A DNA stretch of 12,468 nucleotides from Deltaproteobacteria bacterium (GCA_027068235.1 JAMOUE010000113.1:1-12468), one strand, 5' to 3'; shown: positions 1 to 7,755, counted from the stretch's first letter. A program made the numbers and translations. Notes: generated from the letters alone by a model not told the origin.

Positions 1-2
1 AA

Positions 3-875
3 CTACATTTACAGGACAGCCTCAAAAGCACCCTTGGGGTAAGCAAACGCTCTATTTATAGATACATTCGTTCTTTGCAGGACGCAGGATTCCCCATTTA
101 TTATAATTTCAAAGGGGGAGGTTATTCTTTTTCGGAAAATTATTCTTTAAAAAAAGGTATATTATCTCCTGAAGAACAACTTGTTCTTGCTTTAGCAAAG
201 GAGCTAATAGATTCTTCACTTGGAACAAAGGCAAAAGAAATTTTAGATAGAATTGAAAAAAATACATTTCTTAAGAAGGAACCAAATATCAATAACATTT
301 ACATTCAAAAGAGTGTTAGCAATGGTGATATAATAAATAAAATCAAATTGTTAGCTAGTGCCATTTCCGAACATCAGTTGGTCTCATTTAAATATAAAAA
401 AGAAAATATTTTGCAAAAAAGAATTGTAGAGCCATATTTTTTATATTGGACAGGAGATTTTTGGTATTTACAAGCATGGTGCAGAACCCAAAAAGCCAGG
501 AGAACTTTTTCACTTAACAACATAAAACAACTCGAAATACTTGAGAAATATTTTGTGCCCAAAAGCAAACTTTTAAAAAATGCCTTGGTTTATGAAGCAA
601 TAGGGCCTTATGTTGACACTGATAAAGAAGAGGTGGTTTTCCAAATTGCCCCAGAAATAAAAGACACATTTTTAAGAAAAAAATGGGTTAAAGATCAAAA
701 AGTGATTGAACTAGAAAATGATTGGCTGGAAATCACTTTTAAAGTAAGAGGTCTAAAAGGACTAAAATTTTGGCTTTATAGATGGATTCCTTATTTTAAA
801 ATTATATCCCCTAGGTGGCTTAAAGAAGAAATGCTAAAAGAGCTAAAAAAGACTATAACTTTAATCCAACATTAA
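3..875 (+). CDS. WYL-domain transcriptional regulator, 5' end outside window
   Basis: This is the C-terminal 290 residues of a probable DNA-binding regulator with a helix-turn-helix followed by a WYL ligand-sensing domain. The frame is open from the first bases of the window; a start at the TTG at 75 would cut through the fold. Residues 13-32 of the visible part read as the recognition half of an HTH_11-type domain (VSKRSIYRYIRSLQDAGFPI, then KGGGY), the usual WYL-regulator N-terminus. The WYL domain spans roughly visible residues 115-190, with RIVEPYFLYW, the DFWYLQAW core and RRTFSLNNI. It is very rich in lysine, isoleucine and AT-ending codons compared with the genes to its right, which could reflect transfer. 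WYL proteins typically repress or activate adjacent genes in response to a ligand or nucleic acid; the target is unknown because the upstream neighbours are not visible. It ends 88 bases before the convergent fetB. Family call is confident, role is not. Confidence 0.85.
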   Translation, partial: LHLQDSLKSTLGVSKRSIYRYIRSLQDAGFPIYYNFKGGGYSFSENYSLKKGILSPEEQLVLALAKELIDSSLGTKAKEILDRIEKNTFLKKEPNINNIYIQKSVSNGDIINKIKLLASAISEHQLVSFKYKKENILQKRIVEPYFLYWTGDFWYLQAWCRTQKARRTFSLNNIKQLEILEKYFVPKSKLLKNALVYEAIGPYVDTDKEEVVFQIAPEIKDTFLRKKWVKDQKVIELENDWLEITFKVRGLKGLKFWLYRWIPYFKIISPRWLKEEMLKELKKTITLIQH

Positions 876-963
876 AATTTAACAGTTCACTGATCATTGA
901 TCCTCCCCCGAAATTATAAAGAGCAAGATAAGACTTATAACAAGGAGATCAAGCAAACTCTAT

Positions 964-1746
964 TTAACTGGAGTCGATTTCAACACCATAATGAGAAACA
1001 AGTCGTCTGGCTGCAAGGGTAGCAAGAAGCATGGAACCAAGGGCATTAGAGGCGGCAATCATGAACATTATGACTATTTGGTAAGCAACAGCCTGTACAG
1101 GTGAGGCTCCAGCCACAATCTGACCTGTCATCATGCCAGGAAGGGATACAATACCAGCCACTGTCATATTGTTAATGATAGGTATCATGCCTGTGCGCAC
1201 TGCCTGACGGGCGCCTTCTATCACTGCCTCCTGACGAGTTGCGCCAAAGCATAGGCGAAGTTCAACCTCTCGCCTTCTAGACCTCAAATACTCCAAAAAT
1301 CTATCAAGACACAAACAGATTCCATTTAGGGAGTTGCCAAATATCATTCCAAAGATTGGAATAACATACTGCGGGTCGTACCACGGACGGACCTTGATAA
1401 CAACTTGCGTAACAAGAAGCCCCACAGCAAGACTTGTAAATGTCATTGTCAAAAGTGCATCCAACCTGATTCCTTTATATTTACTGCGTGACCGCCGTAC
1501 CGCCTCTCTTGAGGCCATGTATAGCATAAGGGCAAGCCATGCAAGCACGAGCAAAGGCGAGTTAACCTGAAATATCTTTTTTAAGATCAGTCCGATGGCC
1601 CCAAGCTGGAGCATACACCTTGTTGCTGCAACAGCCAAAGACCTAGTAAGTCCCAGTTGCAAGGCAAGAGAGATTCCCGAGGCTATCACAATCAGCCCCA
1701 CTGCTAAAAAAAGATCAAAAGCGCTAAGTTCTATGTAGTGTCCCAT
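964..1746 (-). CDS. fetB: ABC transporter permease, FetB/UPF0014 family
   Basis: Integral membrane permease partner of the ATPase encoded just upstream. At 260 residues it matches the usual FetB length. Hydrophobic segments lie around residues 11-33, 38-58, 63-78, 97-117, 126-146, 191-213 and 219-246. The family hallmark is seen at 183-210: a VRTGMIP stretch, then INNMTVAGIVSLPGMMTGQI, plus a MIFGNSLNGI motif near 134-143. Its ATG lies inside the end of fetA (23-base overlap), which argues for translational coupling. In E. coli FetAB is reported to export iron and to raise tolerance to hydrogen peroxide; the metal here is inferred from family only. Family assignment is strong, substrate assignment moderate. 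Confidence 0.88.
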   Translation of the reverse strand: MGHYIELSAFDLFLAVGLIVIASGISLALQLGLTRSLAVAATRCMLQLGAIGLILKKIFQVNSPLLVLAWLALMLYMASREAVRRSRSKYKGIRLDALLTMTFTSLAVGLLVTQVVIKVRPWYDPQYVIPIFGMIFGNSLNGICLCLDRFLEYLRSRRREVELRLCFGATRQEAVIEGARQAVRTGMIPIINNMTVAGIVSLPGMMTGQIVAGASPVQAVAYQIVIMFMIAASNALGSMLLATLAARRLVSHYGVEIDSS

Positions 1747-2437
1747 CTTTTAGCCTGAATAGGAGATCTGCCTGTTTAGCAAATCGTTCTTCATGCAAAA
1801 CACAAATTACCACAGCTGGTCTTTGTCTTGAAAAATCAAGCAACAGATCAAAACATTTCTGGGCAAGTTCTGGTTCCAAACCAGCAAGGGGTTCATCTGC
1901 CAAAAGGACTGGCGGTGCCCACACAAGACCTCTCACAAGAGAGAGTCGGTGCCGTTCTCCACCGGAAAATCCATCAACACTGTGCGAAAGGCCAAAGTGG
2001 CCAAGACCTACCCATTCCATGAGTTTGATAGCTTCATCTCTGCTAAAACGATGACTACCACTGTTTTTGAAAGCAAATGGAAAAGAAAGATTTTCCTCTA
2101 TGGTGCCAGGAATACAAGGGGCATCCTGCAAAAGTAAGGTTACTTTTGATCTCCACTCAGAAAGTCTCTTATCTGGGTAGATGACATCTCCTAACCTGCG
2201 TTCTAAAACATTGGCCTTATTTAGTCCAACGATTGCCCTTAAAAGGGAGGTTTTTCCAGATCCAGAAGGGCCAGTAATAACACAAAGGCAAGGCGGATCG
2301 ATTTGAAGAGTGACACCACGTAAAAGTCTTCGGCCCATGGGATCTGTAAAACTGATGGTGCCGCACGTAAACCACCCTGGTGGGTCTTTTGACGCACTCG
2401 CGCGTGAAGCAAGCTGCCGTTTATTTTCTGTGTTCAT
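1724..2437 (-). CDS. fetA: ABC transporter ATP-binding protein, FetA-like
   Basis: Cytoplasmic ATPase that would energise the FetB permease. All nucleotide-binding motifs are visible and intact in 237 residues: Walker A GPSGSGKTS (56-64), Q-loop glutamine at 104 in LLLQDAPCIPGT, signature FSGGERHRLSL (157-167), Walker B VLLADEP (177-183) and the H-loop histidine at 215. The FPFAFKN segment after the Q-loop resembles other FetA/YbbL proteins. The ATG at 2437 is preceded by AAGGA (2446-2450 on the complement) at 8 bases, so this start is well supported; the first 20 or so residues are an unconserved polar leader before the first beta strand. It is first gene of a two-gene operon divergent from trxA. 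Iron as substrate is inferred from the family and from the FetB partner. Confidence 0.87.
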   Translation of the reverse strand: MNTENKRQLASRASASKDPPGWFTCGTISFTDPMGRRLLRGVTLQIDPPCLCVITGPSGSGKTSLLRAIVGLNKANVLERRLGDVIYPDKRLSEWRSKVTLLLQDAPCIPGTIEENLSFPFAFKNSGSHRFSRDEAIKLMEWVGLGHFGLSHSVDGFSGGERHRLSLVRGLVWAPPVLLADEPLAGLEPELAQKCFDLLLDFSRQRPAVVICVLHEERFAKQADLLFRLKDGTLHRT

Positions 2438-2480
2438 TAATAAGGTCCTTCAAAAAAGGGATGGAATCTTATACAGGAAC

Positions 2481-2508
2481 AGAATAGAACGATGTATATT
2501 ATTGTAAA
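2481..2508 (-). promoter_or_regulatory. candidate sigma70-type promoter for fetAB
   Basis: Read on the complement, TTTACA (2503-2508) and TATTCT (2481-2486) are separated by 16 bases, matching the -35 and -10 consensus at 5/6 and 4/6. The predicted start would lie about 35-40 bases upstream of the fetA ATG, leaving room for the AAGGA ribosome-binding site. The match is by eye only, in an AT-rich region where chance matches are common. Confidence 0.4.
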
Positions 2509-2535
2509 GAGTTATTATTATTTCGTGAAACTACA

Positions 2536-2547
2536 TGCAAAATTGCA
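2536..2547. promoter_or_regulatory. inverted repeat TGCAA-AA-TTGCA, possible operator
   Basis: A perfect 5+2+5 inverted repeat lies between the divergent fetA and trxA genes, 28 bases upstream of the candidate fetAB -35 element. Dyads of this size in divergent intergenic regions often bind dimeric regulators. The rest of the roughly 300-base gap (2438-2742) holds the two promoter candidates and a short TTGCC/GGCAA dyad near 2555-2570, with no open reading frame of substance. Function is conjecture; a 10-base dyad can arise by chance. Confidence 0.25.
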
Positions 2548-2643
2548 ACTTTATATTGCCGAAAATGGCAAGCATAAGGGTACCCTGACTGTTTTTAGCA
2601 GGTAACTAAGAGAGCACCTTTACACCAACCTAAGTTTAATTTC

Positions 2644-2672
2644 TTGACACCTAAATGAAGCTATCCTAAACT
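2644..2672 (+). promoter_or_regulatory. candidate promoter for the trxA-hpnH unit
   Basis: A perfect TTGACA (2644-2649) is followed after 17 bases by TAAACT (2667-2672, 4/6 to TATAAT). Transcription would begin near 2679, giving an untranslated leader of about 65 bases before the preferred trxA ATG at 2743. It would leave only about 13 bases before the in-frame ATG at 2692, which also argues against that earlier start. No other equally good pair is seen on the plus strand of this gap. Confidence 0.55.
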
Positions 2673-2742
2673 TTTCACTTTCTAAAGGATCATGTCTACT
2701 AACCCTAATAATATATTTTTTGAAAAAAGGAGAAAATTTGTT

Positions 2743-3072
2743 ATGTCAAGTGACAAGATTATCCAGGTTTCAGATGCAGATTTCGATGAAAAGGTCTTAA
2801 AAAGCGATATACCGGTATTGGTTGACTTTTGGGCCGCTTGGTGTGGCCCCTGTAGAGCCATCGCTCCAGTTATAGATCAGTTGGCTGAAGAGTATGAAGG
2901 AAAGGTAAAAATTGCTAAGATGAACGTAGATGAAAATCCAGCAACTCCTGGAAAATTTGGGATTAGGGCTATACCTACCCTTATCCTATTTAAGGATGGT
3001 AATGTGGTAGAACAGATTACAGGAGCTGTTGGTAAAACAGTAATTGAAAACGCACTAAGTAAGGTTGCTTAA
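2743..3072 (+). CDS. trxA: thioredoxin
   Basis: Small cytoplasmic dithiol-disulfide reductant, recycled by the thioredoxin reductase encoded immediately after it. With the start at 2743 the protein has 109 residues, the normal thioredoxin length. The active site WCGPC is at 33-37, preceded by the VLVDFWA strand, and the cis-proline loop IPT is at 77-79. An in-frame ATG at 2692 would add 17 residues. I chose 2743 because AAGGAG sits 10 bases upstream (2728-2732), because the extra residues have no thioredoxin counterpart, and because the candidate promoter's start point almost touches 2692. First gene of the trxA-hpnH unit; the stop codon directly abuts the trxB ATG. Confidence 0.95.
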   Translation: MSSDKIIQVSDADFDEKVLKSDIPVLVDFWAAWCGPCRAIAPVIDQLAEEYEGKVKIAKMNVDENPATPGKFGIRAIPTLILFKDGNVVEQITGAVGKTVIENALSKVA

Positions 3073-3984
3073 ATGACTTTTGACGTAATCATCATTGGTG
3101 GCGGACCAGCAGGGCTGGCTGCCGCCATTTATGCAGGAAGAGCCAAGTTAGGCGGCATTATCCTTGAAAAGATGAGCCCAGGTGGGCAGGTACTCATTAC
3201 AGATTTTGTTGAAAATTATCCCGGCTTTGTAGAAGGTATCAGTGGATTCGAGCTAGTAGAAAAATTTACTGAACATGCCAAACGTTTTGGGATAACAGTA
3301 GAAAACGGTGAAGTAAGTTCTATAGAGCCAGTTGGAGCCGAATTTAATCTGAATCTGACAGATGGCAGAACCATCACTTCTAAAACTGTGATTATCACAA
3401 CTGGTGCTACCCACAGAAAGCTTGGAGTTAAAGGAGAACAAGAGCTTACAGGAAGGGGAGTATCATACTGTGCCACTTGTGACGGGCCTTTTTTCAAGGA
3501 TCAAGTTGTGGCCGTGGTTGGTGGTGGTGATAGTGCAGTACAAGAGGCCATTTTCTTAACAAAATTTGCAAAAAAAGTTTACCTCATTCACCGCAGGGAT
3601 CAGCTCAGGGCTATTAAAATCTTACAAGAAAGGGCCTTCTCTAACGACAAGATAGAGTTTATTTGGAACAGCACTGTTGAAGAAATCAAAGGAAAAGACC
3701 AAGTAGAAGCTATAAAGATTGTTAATAAACTGACTGGAGAAACCTCCTGTCTAAATGTGGATGGTGTTTTTATATTTATTGGCATAGAACCAACTACACA
3801 TTTTGTTAAAGGCCTCGTTGATATGGACCAACGTGGTTTCATAAAAACTGACGAATGGATGAGAACCTCTGTAAAAGGCATTTATGCTGCTGGTGATTGC
3901 AGGAAAAAGCCGTTATTACAGATAGTAACTGCTGTGGCAGAAGGAGCCACTGCGGCATTTGCGGTGGAACATGACCTAGCATGA
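3073..3984 (+). CDS. trxB: thioredoxin-disulfide reductase (NADPH-type, FAD)
   Basis: Flavoprotein that moves electrons from NADPH through FAD and a redox disulfide to thioredoxin in the cytoplasm. In 303 residues it shows the FAD-binding GGGPAG (9-14), the redox-active CATC (C133, C136) followed by DG, the second dinucleotide fold GGGDSA (150-155), the HRRDQLR motif (173-179) whose arginines favour NADPH over NADH, and the C-terminal FAD motif AAGDC (272-276). All features of the low-molecular-weight bacterial class are complete. Its ATG follows the trxA stop with no gap and its stop overlaps the bamD ATG (ATGA), so the three genes are almost certainly co-translated. Confidence 0.96.
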   Translation: MTFDVIIIGGGPAGLAAAIYAGRAKLGGIILEKMSPGGQVLITDFVENYPGFVEGISGFELVEKFTEHAKRFGITVENGEVSSIEPVGAEFNLNLTDGRTITSKTVIITTGATHRKLGVKGEQELTGRGVSYCATCDGPFFKDQVVAVVGGGDSAVQEAIFLTKFAKKVYLIHRRDQLRAIKILQERAFSNDKIEFIWNSTVEEIKGKDQVEAIKIVNKLTGETSCLNVDGVFIFIGIEPTTHFVKGLVDMDQRGFIKTDEWMRTSVKGIYAAGDCRKKPLLQIVTAVAEGATAAFAVEHDLA

Positions 3985-4772
3985 ACAAAACATTATCTTT
4001 TTCCCTTACATTCTTACTGATTTTTACATCTTTGTCTCTTTTGGGTTGTTCTGGCAAGTCAGGAGATTCTTGGCTAAAACGAGTGTTTTCACCACAGGAG
4101 GAAGAGGAAGGGCCAATTCCTCCTGAAGCACAGTTGACCGCCAAGGCCATGCACTACTTTGAGATTGGCCGCTACCTTCTTGCCGAAGAAGAATTCAAAA
4201 GGATAAGAGACAGGTATCCATTTAGCCCTTATGCTACTGTTGCGGAGCTACGTTTGGCAGATTGTAAATATTATCAAGGTCTTTATGAAGAAGCGATTCC
4301 GCTTTACCAAGACTTTGAAAATCTTCACCCAACAAACGATGCCATCCCATATGTAATATTTCAGATTGGAAGCTGTTACTATCACTTGATGGATACGCCA
4401 GACAGAGATCAAACAAGCACCCACAAGATGATAGAAACATATACGCGCCTGATAAGACGCTACCCTGATAGCCCTTTCACTGTTGAGGCCCAAAAACGCA
4501 TAAAAGAAGGCAGGGCTCTGCTGGCTGAACATGAATACGTAGTGGCCCAGTGGTACTTTAGAACAGATCACATCCCGCAGGCCATTAAGAGGCTGGAAAA
4601 CATTATCACCCTCTATCCGGATACTCCCATTTACTATAAAGCAGTTATGAAAATTGCCGAGCATAAAGATATTGCAGAAAATCTAGATCAATATCTAAAA
4701 GAACAAGAAGAAAGAGAAAAGGAAGAACAACTTCACACCACCTCTTGGTGGAAGCGGCTTTGGCCATTTTAA
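3981..4772 (+). CDS. bamD: outer-membrane assembly lipoprotein BamD
   Basis: Periplasmic lipoprotein of the beta-barrel assembly machinery, working with BamA to fold outer-membrane proteins. A hydrophobic signal peptide (about residues 5-22) ends in a lipobox LLGC with the lipidated cysteine at 23. An acidic, proline-rich linker (38-50) follows, then tetratricopeptide-like helical hairpins from about 53 to 235, with the recurring aromatic and R-x-P pattern of this family (RDRYPFSPYA at 76-85, RRYPDSPF at 159-166, LYPDTP at 211-216). At 263 residues it is slightly longer than E. coli BamD (245). A charged coil (238-250) and an odd WWKRLWPF tail close the protein. The start overlaps trxB by 4 bases. 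Other TPR lipoproteins such as the CpoB/YbgF type are less likely because of the size and repeat pattern. Confidence 0.88.
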   Translation: MNKTLSFSLTFLLIFTSLSLLGCSGKSGDSWLKRVFSPQEEEEGPIPPEAQLTAKAMHYFEIGRYLLAEEEFKRIRDRYPFSPYATVAELRLADCKYYQGLYEEAIPLYQDFENLHPTNDAIPYVIFQIGSCYYHLMDTPDRDQTSTHKMIETYTRLIRRYPDSPFTVEAQKRIKEGRALLAEHEYVVAQWYFRTDHIPQAIKRLENIITLYPDTPIYYKAVMKIAEHKDIAENLDQYLKEQEEREKEEQLHTTSWWKRLWPF

Positions 4773-4793
4773 GGAAACCAGTCCGATATTGAA

Positions 4794-5915
4794 GTGTTAC
4801 TGGCATTAGCGGTAATCTCCTTTATCCTTTGGATTATCATTATATCCGTTCCGTGGAAGCCGTGGACCACACAGGAACACTTTGATAGATGCCATTATAA
4901 AAGCCATACCTATCTGGACGATGTTACCGTACTGATCCCTGCCAGAAACGAGGCAGAACAGTTAAAAAAGACGTTGCCTTCTATATTATCTCAGGGAGAG
5001 GGGATCTTTGTCATTGTCGTAGATGATTGCTCAGATGATGACACACAGGAAGTGGCCACACACATATTAAAGGAGAACGGCCTTGTAATAAGAGGAAAGC
5101 CATTACCTGAGGGTTGGAGTGGTAAACTTTGGGCACTTGAGCAAGGCTTACCATATGTCAAGACCAACTATATACTTCTTCTGGATGCGGATATCATTCT
5201 TAAAGAAAAAGTTTTGTCCTCTGCCCTTTCAGATATGAGAAAAAAGAGGATAGATTTCTTCTCACTTATGGCCTACTTGCAAATGACCTCTTTGGTTGAA
5301 AGACTTTTCATGCCTGCCTTTGTCTATTTTTTCAAACTACTTTATCCATTCAAACTGGCAAATAGAAAGGGCTTTTTTGTTGCAGCTGCAGCCGGAGGTT
5401 TCATTTTAACAAAAACAGCGGTACTGAAATCTGTTGGCGCATTTTCATCAATCAAGGGAGCTATAATAGACGACTGTACACTTGCAAAGAAAGTAAAGCA
5501 AAAAAACTTCAGCACCTTTATAGGCCTTACCAAGTGCGTAAAAACTATTAGAAAATATGAAACATTAGGTGCAATATGGCGCACTGTTGAAAGAACGGCC
5601 TACACCCAACTAAAGCACAATCCTTTTCTGCTTCTTTTGGTTACACTTTTGATGGTGATAGCCTTTTTAGTCCCAGTAGCTGGACTCATAAGTGGCCTCA
5701 TAACACCATCCTATTTGACTTTAGTCATTTCCTCTCTGACCCTTTTTATTATGTTTATTTCTTACAAACCTATTTTGAGGTATTATGAACAAAACAGTTT
5801 AACTGGTCTCGCCCTACCATTTGTGGCTACCTTCTATTTGGCAATGACTTGGTCTTCTGCCTTAAAATATTATCTAGGGAAAGGGGCCTCATGGAAGGGA
5901 AGACACTACAACTAA
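4794..5915 (+). CDS. hpnB: hopanoid-associated glycosyltransferase HpnB (GT2)
   Basis: Membrane-anchored family 2 glycosyltransferase of the HpnB type, found beside hopanoid genes; its exact sugar donor and acceptor are not established. An N-terminal membrane helix (residues 2-20) precedes the GT-A domain with PARNE (49-53), VVDDCSDDDT (75-84), GWSGKLWAL (107-115) and the metal-binding DAD (131-133). IIDDCTLAKKV (224-234) carries the catalytic acid region. Membrane helices near 278-302, 305-323 and 338-360 and a WKGR motif near the end (367-370) fit the family. The start is uncertain: the GTG at 4794 lies 17 bases from the only purine-rich site (AAGGAA, 4771-4776, overlapping the bamD stop). 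An ATT at 4788 would be better spaced but is a rare initiator. No upstream in-frame ATG exists. Confidence 0.85.
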   Translation: MLLALAVISFILWIIIISVPWKPWTTQEHFDRCHYKSHTYLDDVTVLIPARNEAEQLKKTLPSILSQGEGIFVIVVDDCSDDDTQEVATHILKENGLVIRGKPLPEGWSGKLWALEQGLPYVKTNYILLLDADIILKEKVLSSALSDMRKKRIDFFSLMAYLQMTSLVERLFMPAFVYFFKLLYPFKLANRKGFFVAAAAGGFILTKTAVLKSVGAFSSIKGAIIDDCTLAKKVKQKNFSTFIGLTKCVKTIRKYETLGAIWRTVERTAYTQLKHNPFLLLLVTLLMVIAFLVPVAGLISGLITPSYLTLVISSLTLFIMFISYKPILRYYEQNSLTGLALPFVATFYLAMTWSSALKYYLGKGASWKGRHYN

Positions 5916-6871
5916 ACGCAATGGGAAATATGGACAAAAAAAAGCTCACTGTGATTCTCGCCCAACCACGCGGATTTTGTGCAGGTGTAAAAAGGGCAAT
6001 AAAGATAGTTGAGACAGCCATTGAAAAGTATGGTGCCCCAGTATGGGTGCTTCACGAGATAGTACACAATACCCATGTAATAAAAAATCTATCAGAAGCA
6101 GGGGCCATATTTGTGGAAGATATCAATGAAATACCAACAGGTGCCATTACAATCTTCAGTGCTCATGGAGTTGCAACTTCAGTAGAAGAAAAGGCAGCTC
6201 AAAAATCATTAAAGGTCATAGATGCAACCTGCCCTCTTGTAAAAAAAGTCCACTATCAGGCACAAAAATACAATAAAATGGGGCATGATATAGTTATTAT
6301 CGGTCATCATGGCCACCCAGAAGTGGAAGGGACACTAGGACGAGTTGATGGTAATGTTACCGTGGTATCAACCATAGAGGATGTAAAAAAGCTCAAGGTT
6401 GCCAATCCGGAAAAGGTTGCCTATGTAACCCAGACAACATTAAGCACTGATGACACCAGGGAACTCATAAAAGAGCTTGAGCGCAGGTTTCCCAATATAA
6501 AAGGGCCAAACCTCAGTGACATATGTTATGCCACTCAAAGCAGACAGGACGCTGTGAGAAAACTTGCAGAAGAGGTTGATATGTTACTTGTAGTTGGCTC
6601 TCAAAATAGCTCTAACTCCAACAGGCTCAGAGAAACTGGGACTGCACGGGGGCTTCCTGCCTATCTTGTAGACAATGCAGATCATGTTAATCTTAAGTGG
6701 TTTGAGAACAAATCAGTTGTAGGAATAACTGCTGGGGCCTCAGCTCCGGAGATTCTAGTGCAAAACATAATCGATATGTTACAAGAACACTTTTGCCTTG
6801 ATGTAAGGCCACAAAACGGGAAAAAAGAGACAATGCAATTCAAACTCCCAAAGTTTCCAGACTATAATTAA
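5891..6871 (+). CDS. ispH: 4-hydroxy-3-methylbut-2-enyl diphosphate reductase (IspH/LytB)
   Basis: Cytoplasmic 4Fe-4S enzyme that performs the last step of the MEP pathway, reducing HMBPP to IPP and DMAPP, the precursors of squalene and hence hopanoids. The three cluster cysteines are present: C30 in PRGFCAGV, C114 in DATCPLV and C212 in DICYATQSRQ. Substrate-binding residues are also seen: the histidine of VLHEIVHN, GHHGHPEVEGT, TQTTLS and SQNSSNSNRL. I chose the ATG at 5891 (326 residues, overlapping hpnB by 25 bases) because an AGGGA motif lies 10 bases upstream. An ATG at 5849 would run 67 bases into hpnB; ATGs at 5921 and 5930 also remain possible, since conserved sequence begins only at about residue 20. 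Electron donor is unknown; the co-transcribed thioredoxin system is nearby but is not an established partner. Confidence 0.94.
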   Translation: MEGKTLQLNAMGNMDKKKLTVILAQPRGFCAGVKRAIKIVETAIEKYGAPVWVLHEIVHNTHVIKNLSEAGAIFVEDINEIPTGAITIFSAHGVATSVEEKAAQKSLKVIDATCPLVKKVHYQAQKYNKMGHDIVIIGHHGHPEVEGTLGRVDGNVTVVSTIEDVKKLKVANPEKVAYVTQTTLSTDDTRELIKELERRFPNIKGPNLSDICYATQSRQDAVRKLAEEVDMLLVVGSQNSSNSNRLRETGTARGLPAYLVDNADHVNLKWFENKSVVGITAGASAPEILVQNIIDMLQEHFCLDVRPQNGKKETMQFKLPKFPDYN

Positions 6872-6894
6872 TTGAAATAAGAGAATCTTTCAGC

Positions 6895-7740
6895 ATGGCA
6901 TCTTACCCTAATCCCCAAAAAGAGCTTTCATCAGAAGAGACCAGTTCTAAAGGCCTGTTTTTAGGTCTGGTTGCAATAACTTGCTTGTTTTTATGTCTTT
7001 TTCTAGTCTCTCTCTGGATTGTACCCTACTATGGATTTGATGCCATCCACCCATATGCAAAGTGGATTGCTGGTTTTGTAGTGGGTGTTGCTATCATCCT
7101 TGTCTTGTGGGCCAGTATCGGCCTACTTTTAAATGCCACAACTGGTAAGTACCTTCCTTTTTTCAAAAAATTGAGAGGGGTCAGCGTTAAATTATTTCTT
7201 CCTGTCATGACACTTATAGGCAGGATATTTGGCATATCAAAAAACAAAATTCGCTCCTCATTCATCAGGGTGAACAATGAACTGGTCTTGTCTGAAGCCA
7301 AGACATTCAAACCAGACGAGATGCTAATGCTGATGCCACACTGTCTACAAAGTAGCAGGTGCAAAATCAGGCTTACCTATAATGTCAGAAACTGTAAAAG
7401 ATGCGGCAAGTGTTCCATAGCAGGATTATTAGAGTTAAGTGATAAGTACAATATTCACCTTGCAGTTGCCACAGGAGGCACCATTGCCCGCAGAATAGTG
7501 GTAGAAAGAAGACCAAAACTCATCTTGGCAGTTGCCTGTCAGCGGGATCTTGCCAGCGGCATTCAAGACACATACCCTCTTCCAGTATTCGGAATCCTAA
7601 ACTTGAGGCCACATGGCCCATGTCTCGATACCCTTGTACCCCTCGACCACTTAGAGGCTGCAATCAGACGTTTTATTGACTCGCGTTACTATCCAGAAAA
7701 CGTAGACAAAAGTCCGATTTCATTACCACCAATCCACTAA
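6895..7740 (+). CDS. DUF116 membrane protein, cysteine-rich
   Basis: I recognise this as a DUF116-type protein of unknown function. In 281 residues it has two membrane helices (about 20-43 and 56-80), a basic, hydrophobic linker (85-120), and a soluble C-terminal domain. That domain carries seven cysteines: C150, C156, C167-x2-C170-x2-C173, C215 and C243. The spacing NCKRCGKC and the distant partners suggest a metal site, iron-sulfur or zinc; this is inference. Other conserved-looking stretches are ATGGTIARR (192-200), ILAVACQRDL (210-219) and NLRPHGPCLDT (236-246). It sits 23 bases after ispH and 15 before hpnH in the same direction, which suggests a role in isoprenoid or hopanoid metabolism, but I cannot name a reaction. 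The ATG at 6895 has only a weak purine-rich AAGAGA upstream. Confidence 0.8.
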   Translation: MASYPNPQKELSSEETSSKGLFLGLVAITCLFLCLFLVSLWIVPYYGFDAIHPYAKWIAGFVVGVAIILVLWASIGLLLNATTGKYLPFFKKLRGVSVKLFLPVMTLIGRIFGISKNKIRSSFIRVNNELVLSEAKTFKPDEMLMLMPHCLQSSRCKIRLTYNVRNCKRCGKCSIAGLLELSDKYNIHLAVATGGTIARRIVVERRPKLILAVACQRDLASGIQDTYPLPVFGILNLRPHGPCLDTLVPLDHLEAAIRRFIDSRYYPENVDKSPISLPPIH

Positions 7741-7755
7741 CTTACAGGAGCCAAA

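Noticed and set aside
75..875. WYL regulator as a complete gene starting at TTG 75.
   Set aside because: The frame is open to the window edge, and the 24 codons before 75 encode the recognition part of the helix-turn-helix, so the gene is cut by the window.
905..945. TTATAA...TTATAA inverted repeat between the WYL gene and fetB, considered as a bidirectional terminator.
   Set aside because: A 6-base AT-only stem with a long loop and no T-run is too weak to support.
2692..2742. Longer thioredoxin starting at ATG 2692.
   Set aside because: The 17 extra residues lack a thioredoxin counterpart, the ATG is almost on the predicted transcription start, and 2743 has a well-spaced AAGGAG.
3216..3881. 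Open frames antisense to trxB (up to 93 codons).
   Set aside because: They lie entirely within a strongly conserved gene on the other strand and show no recognisable motif or ribosome-binding site.
4248..4664. 138-codon open frame antisense to bamD.
   Set aside because: It mirrors the bamD coding frame, has no recognisable domain, and bamD has a convincing lipobox and TPR pattern.
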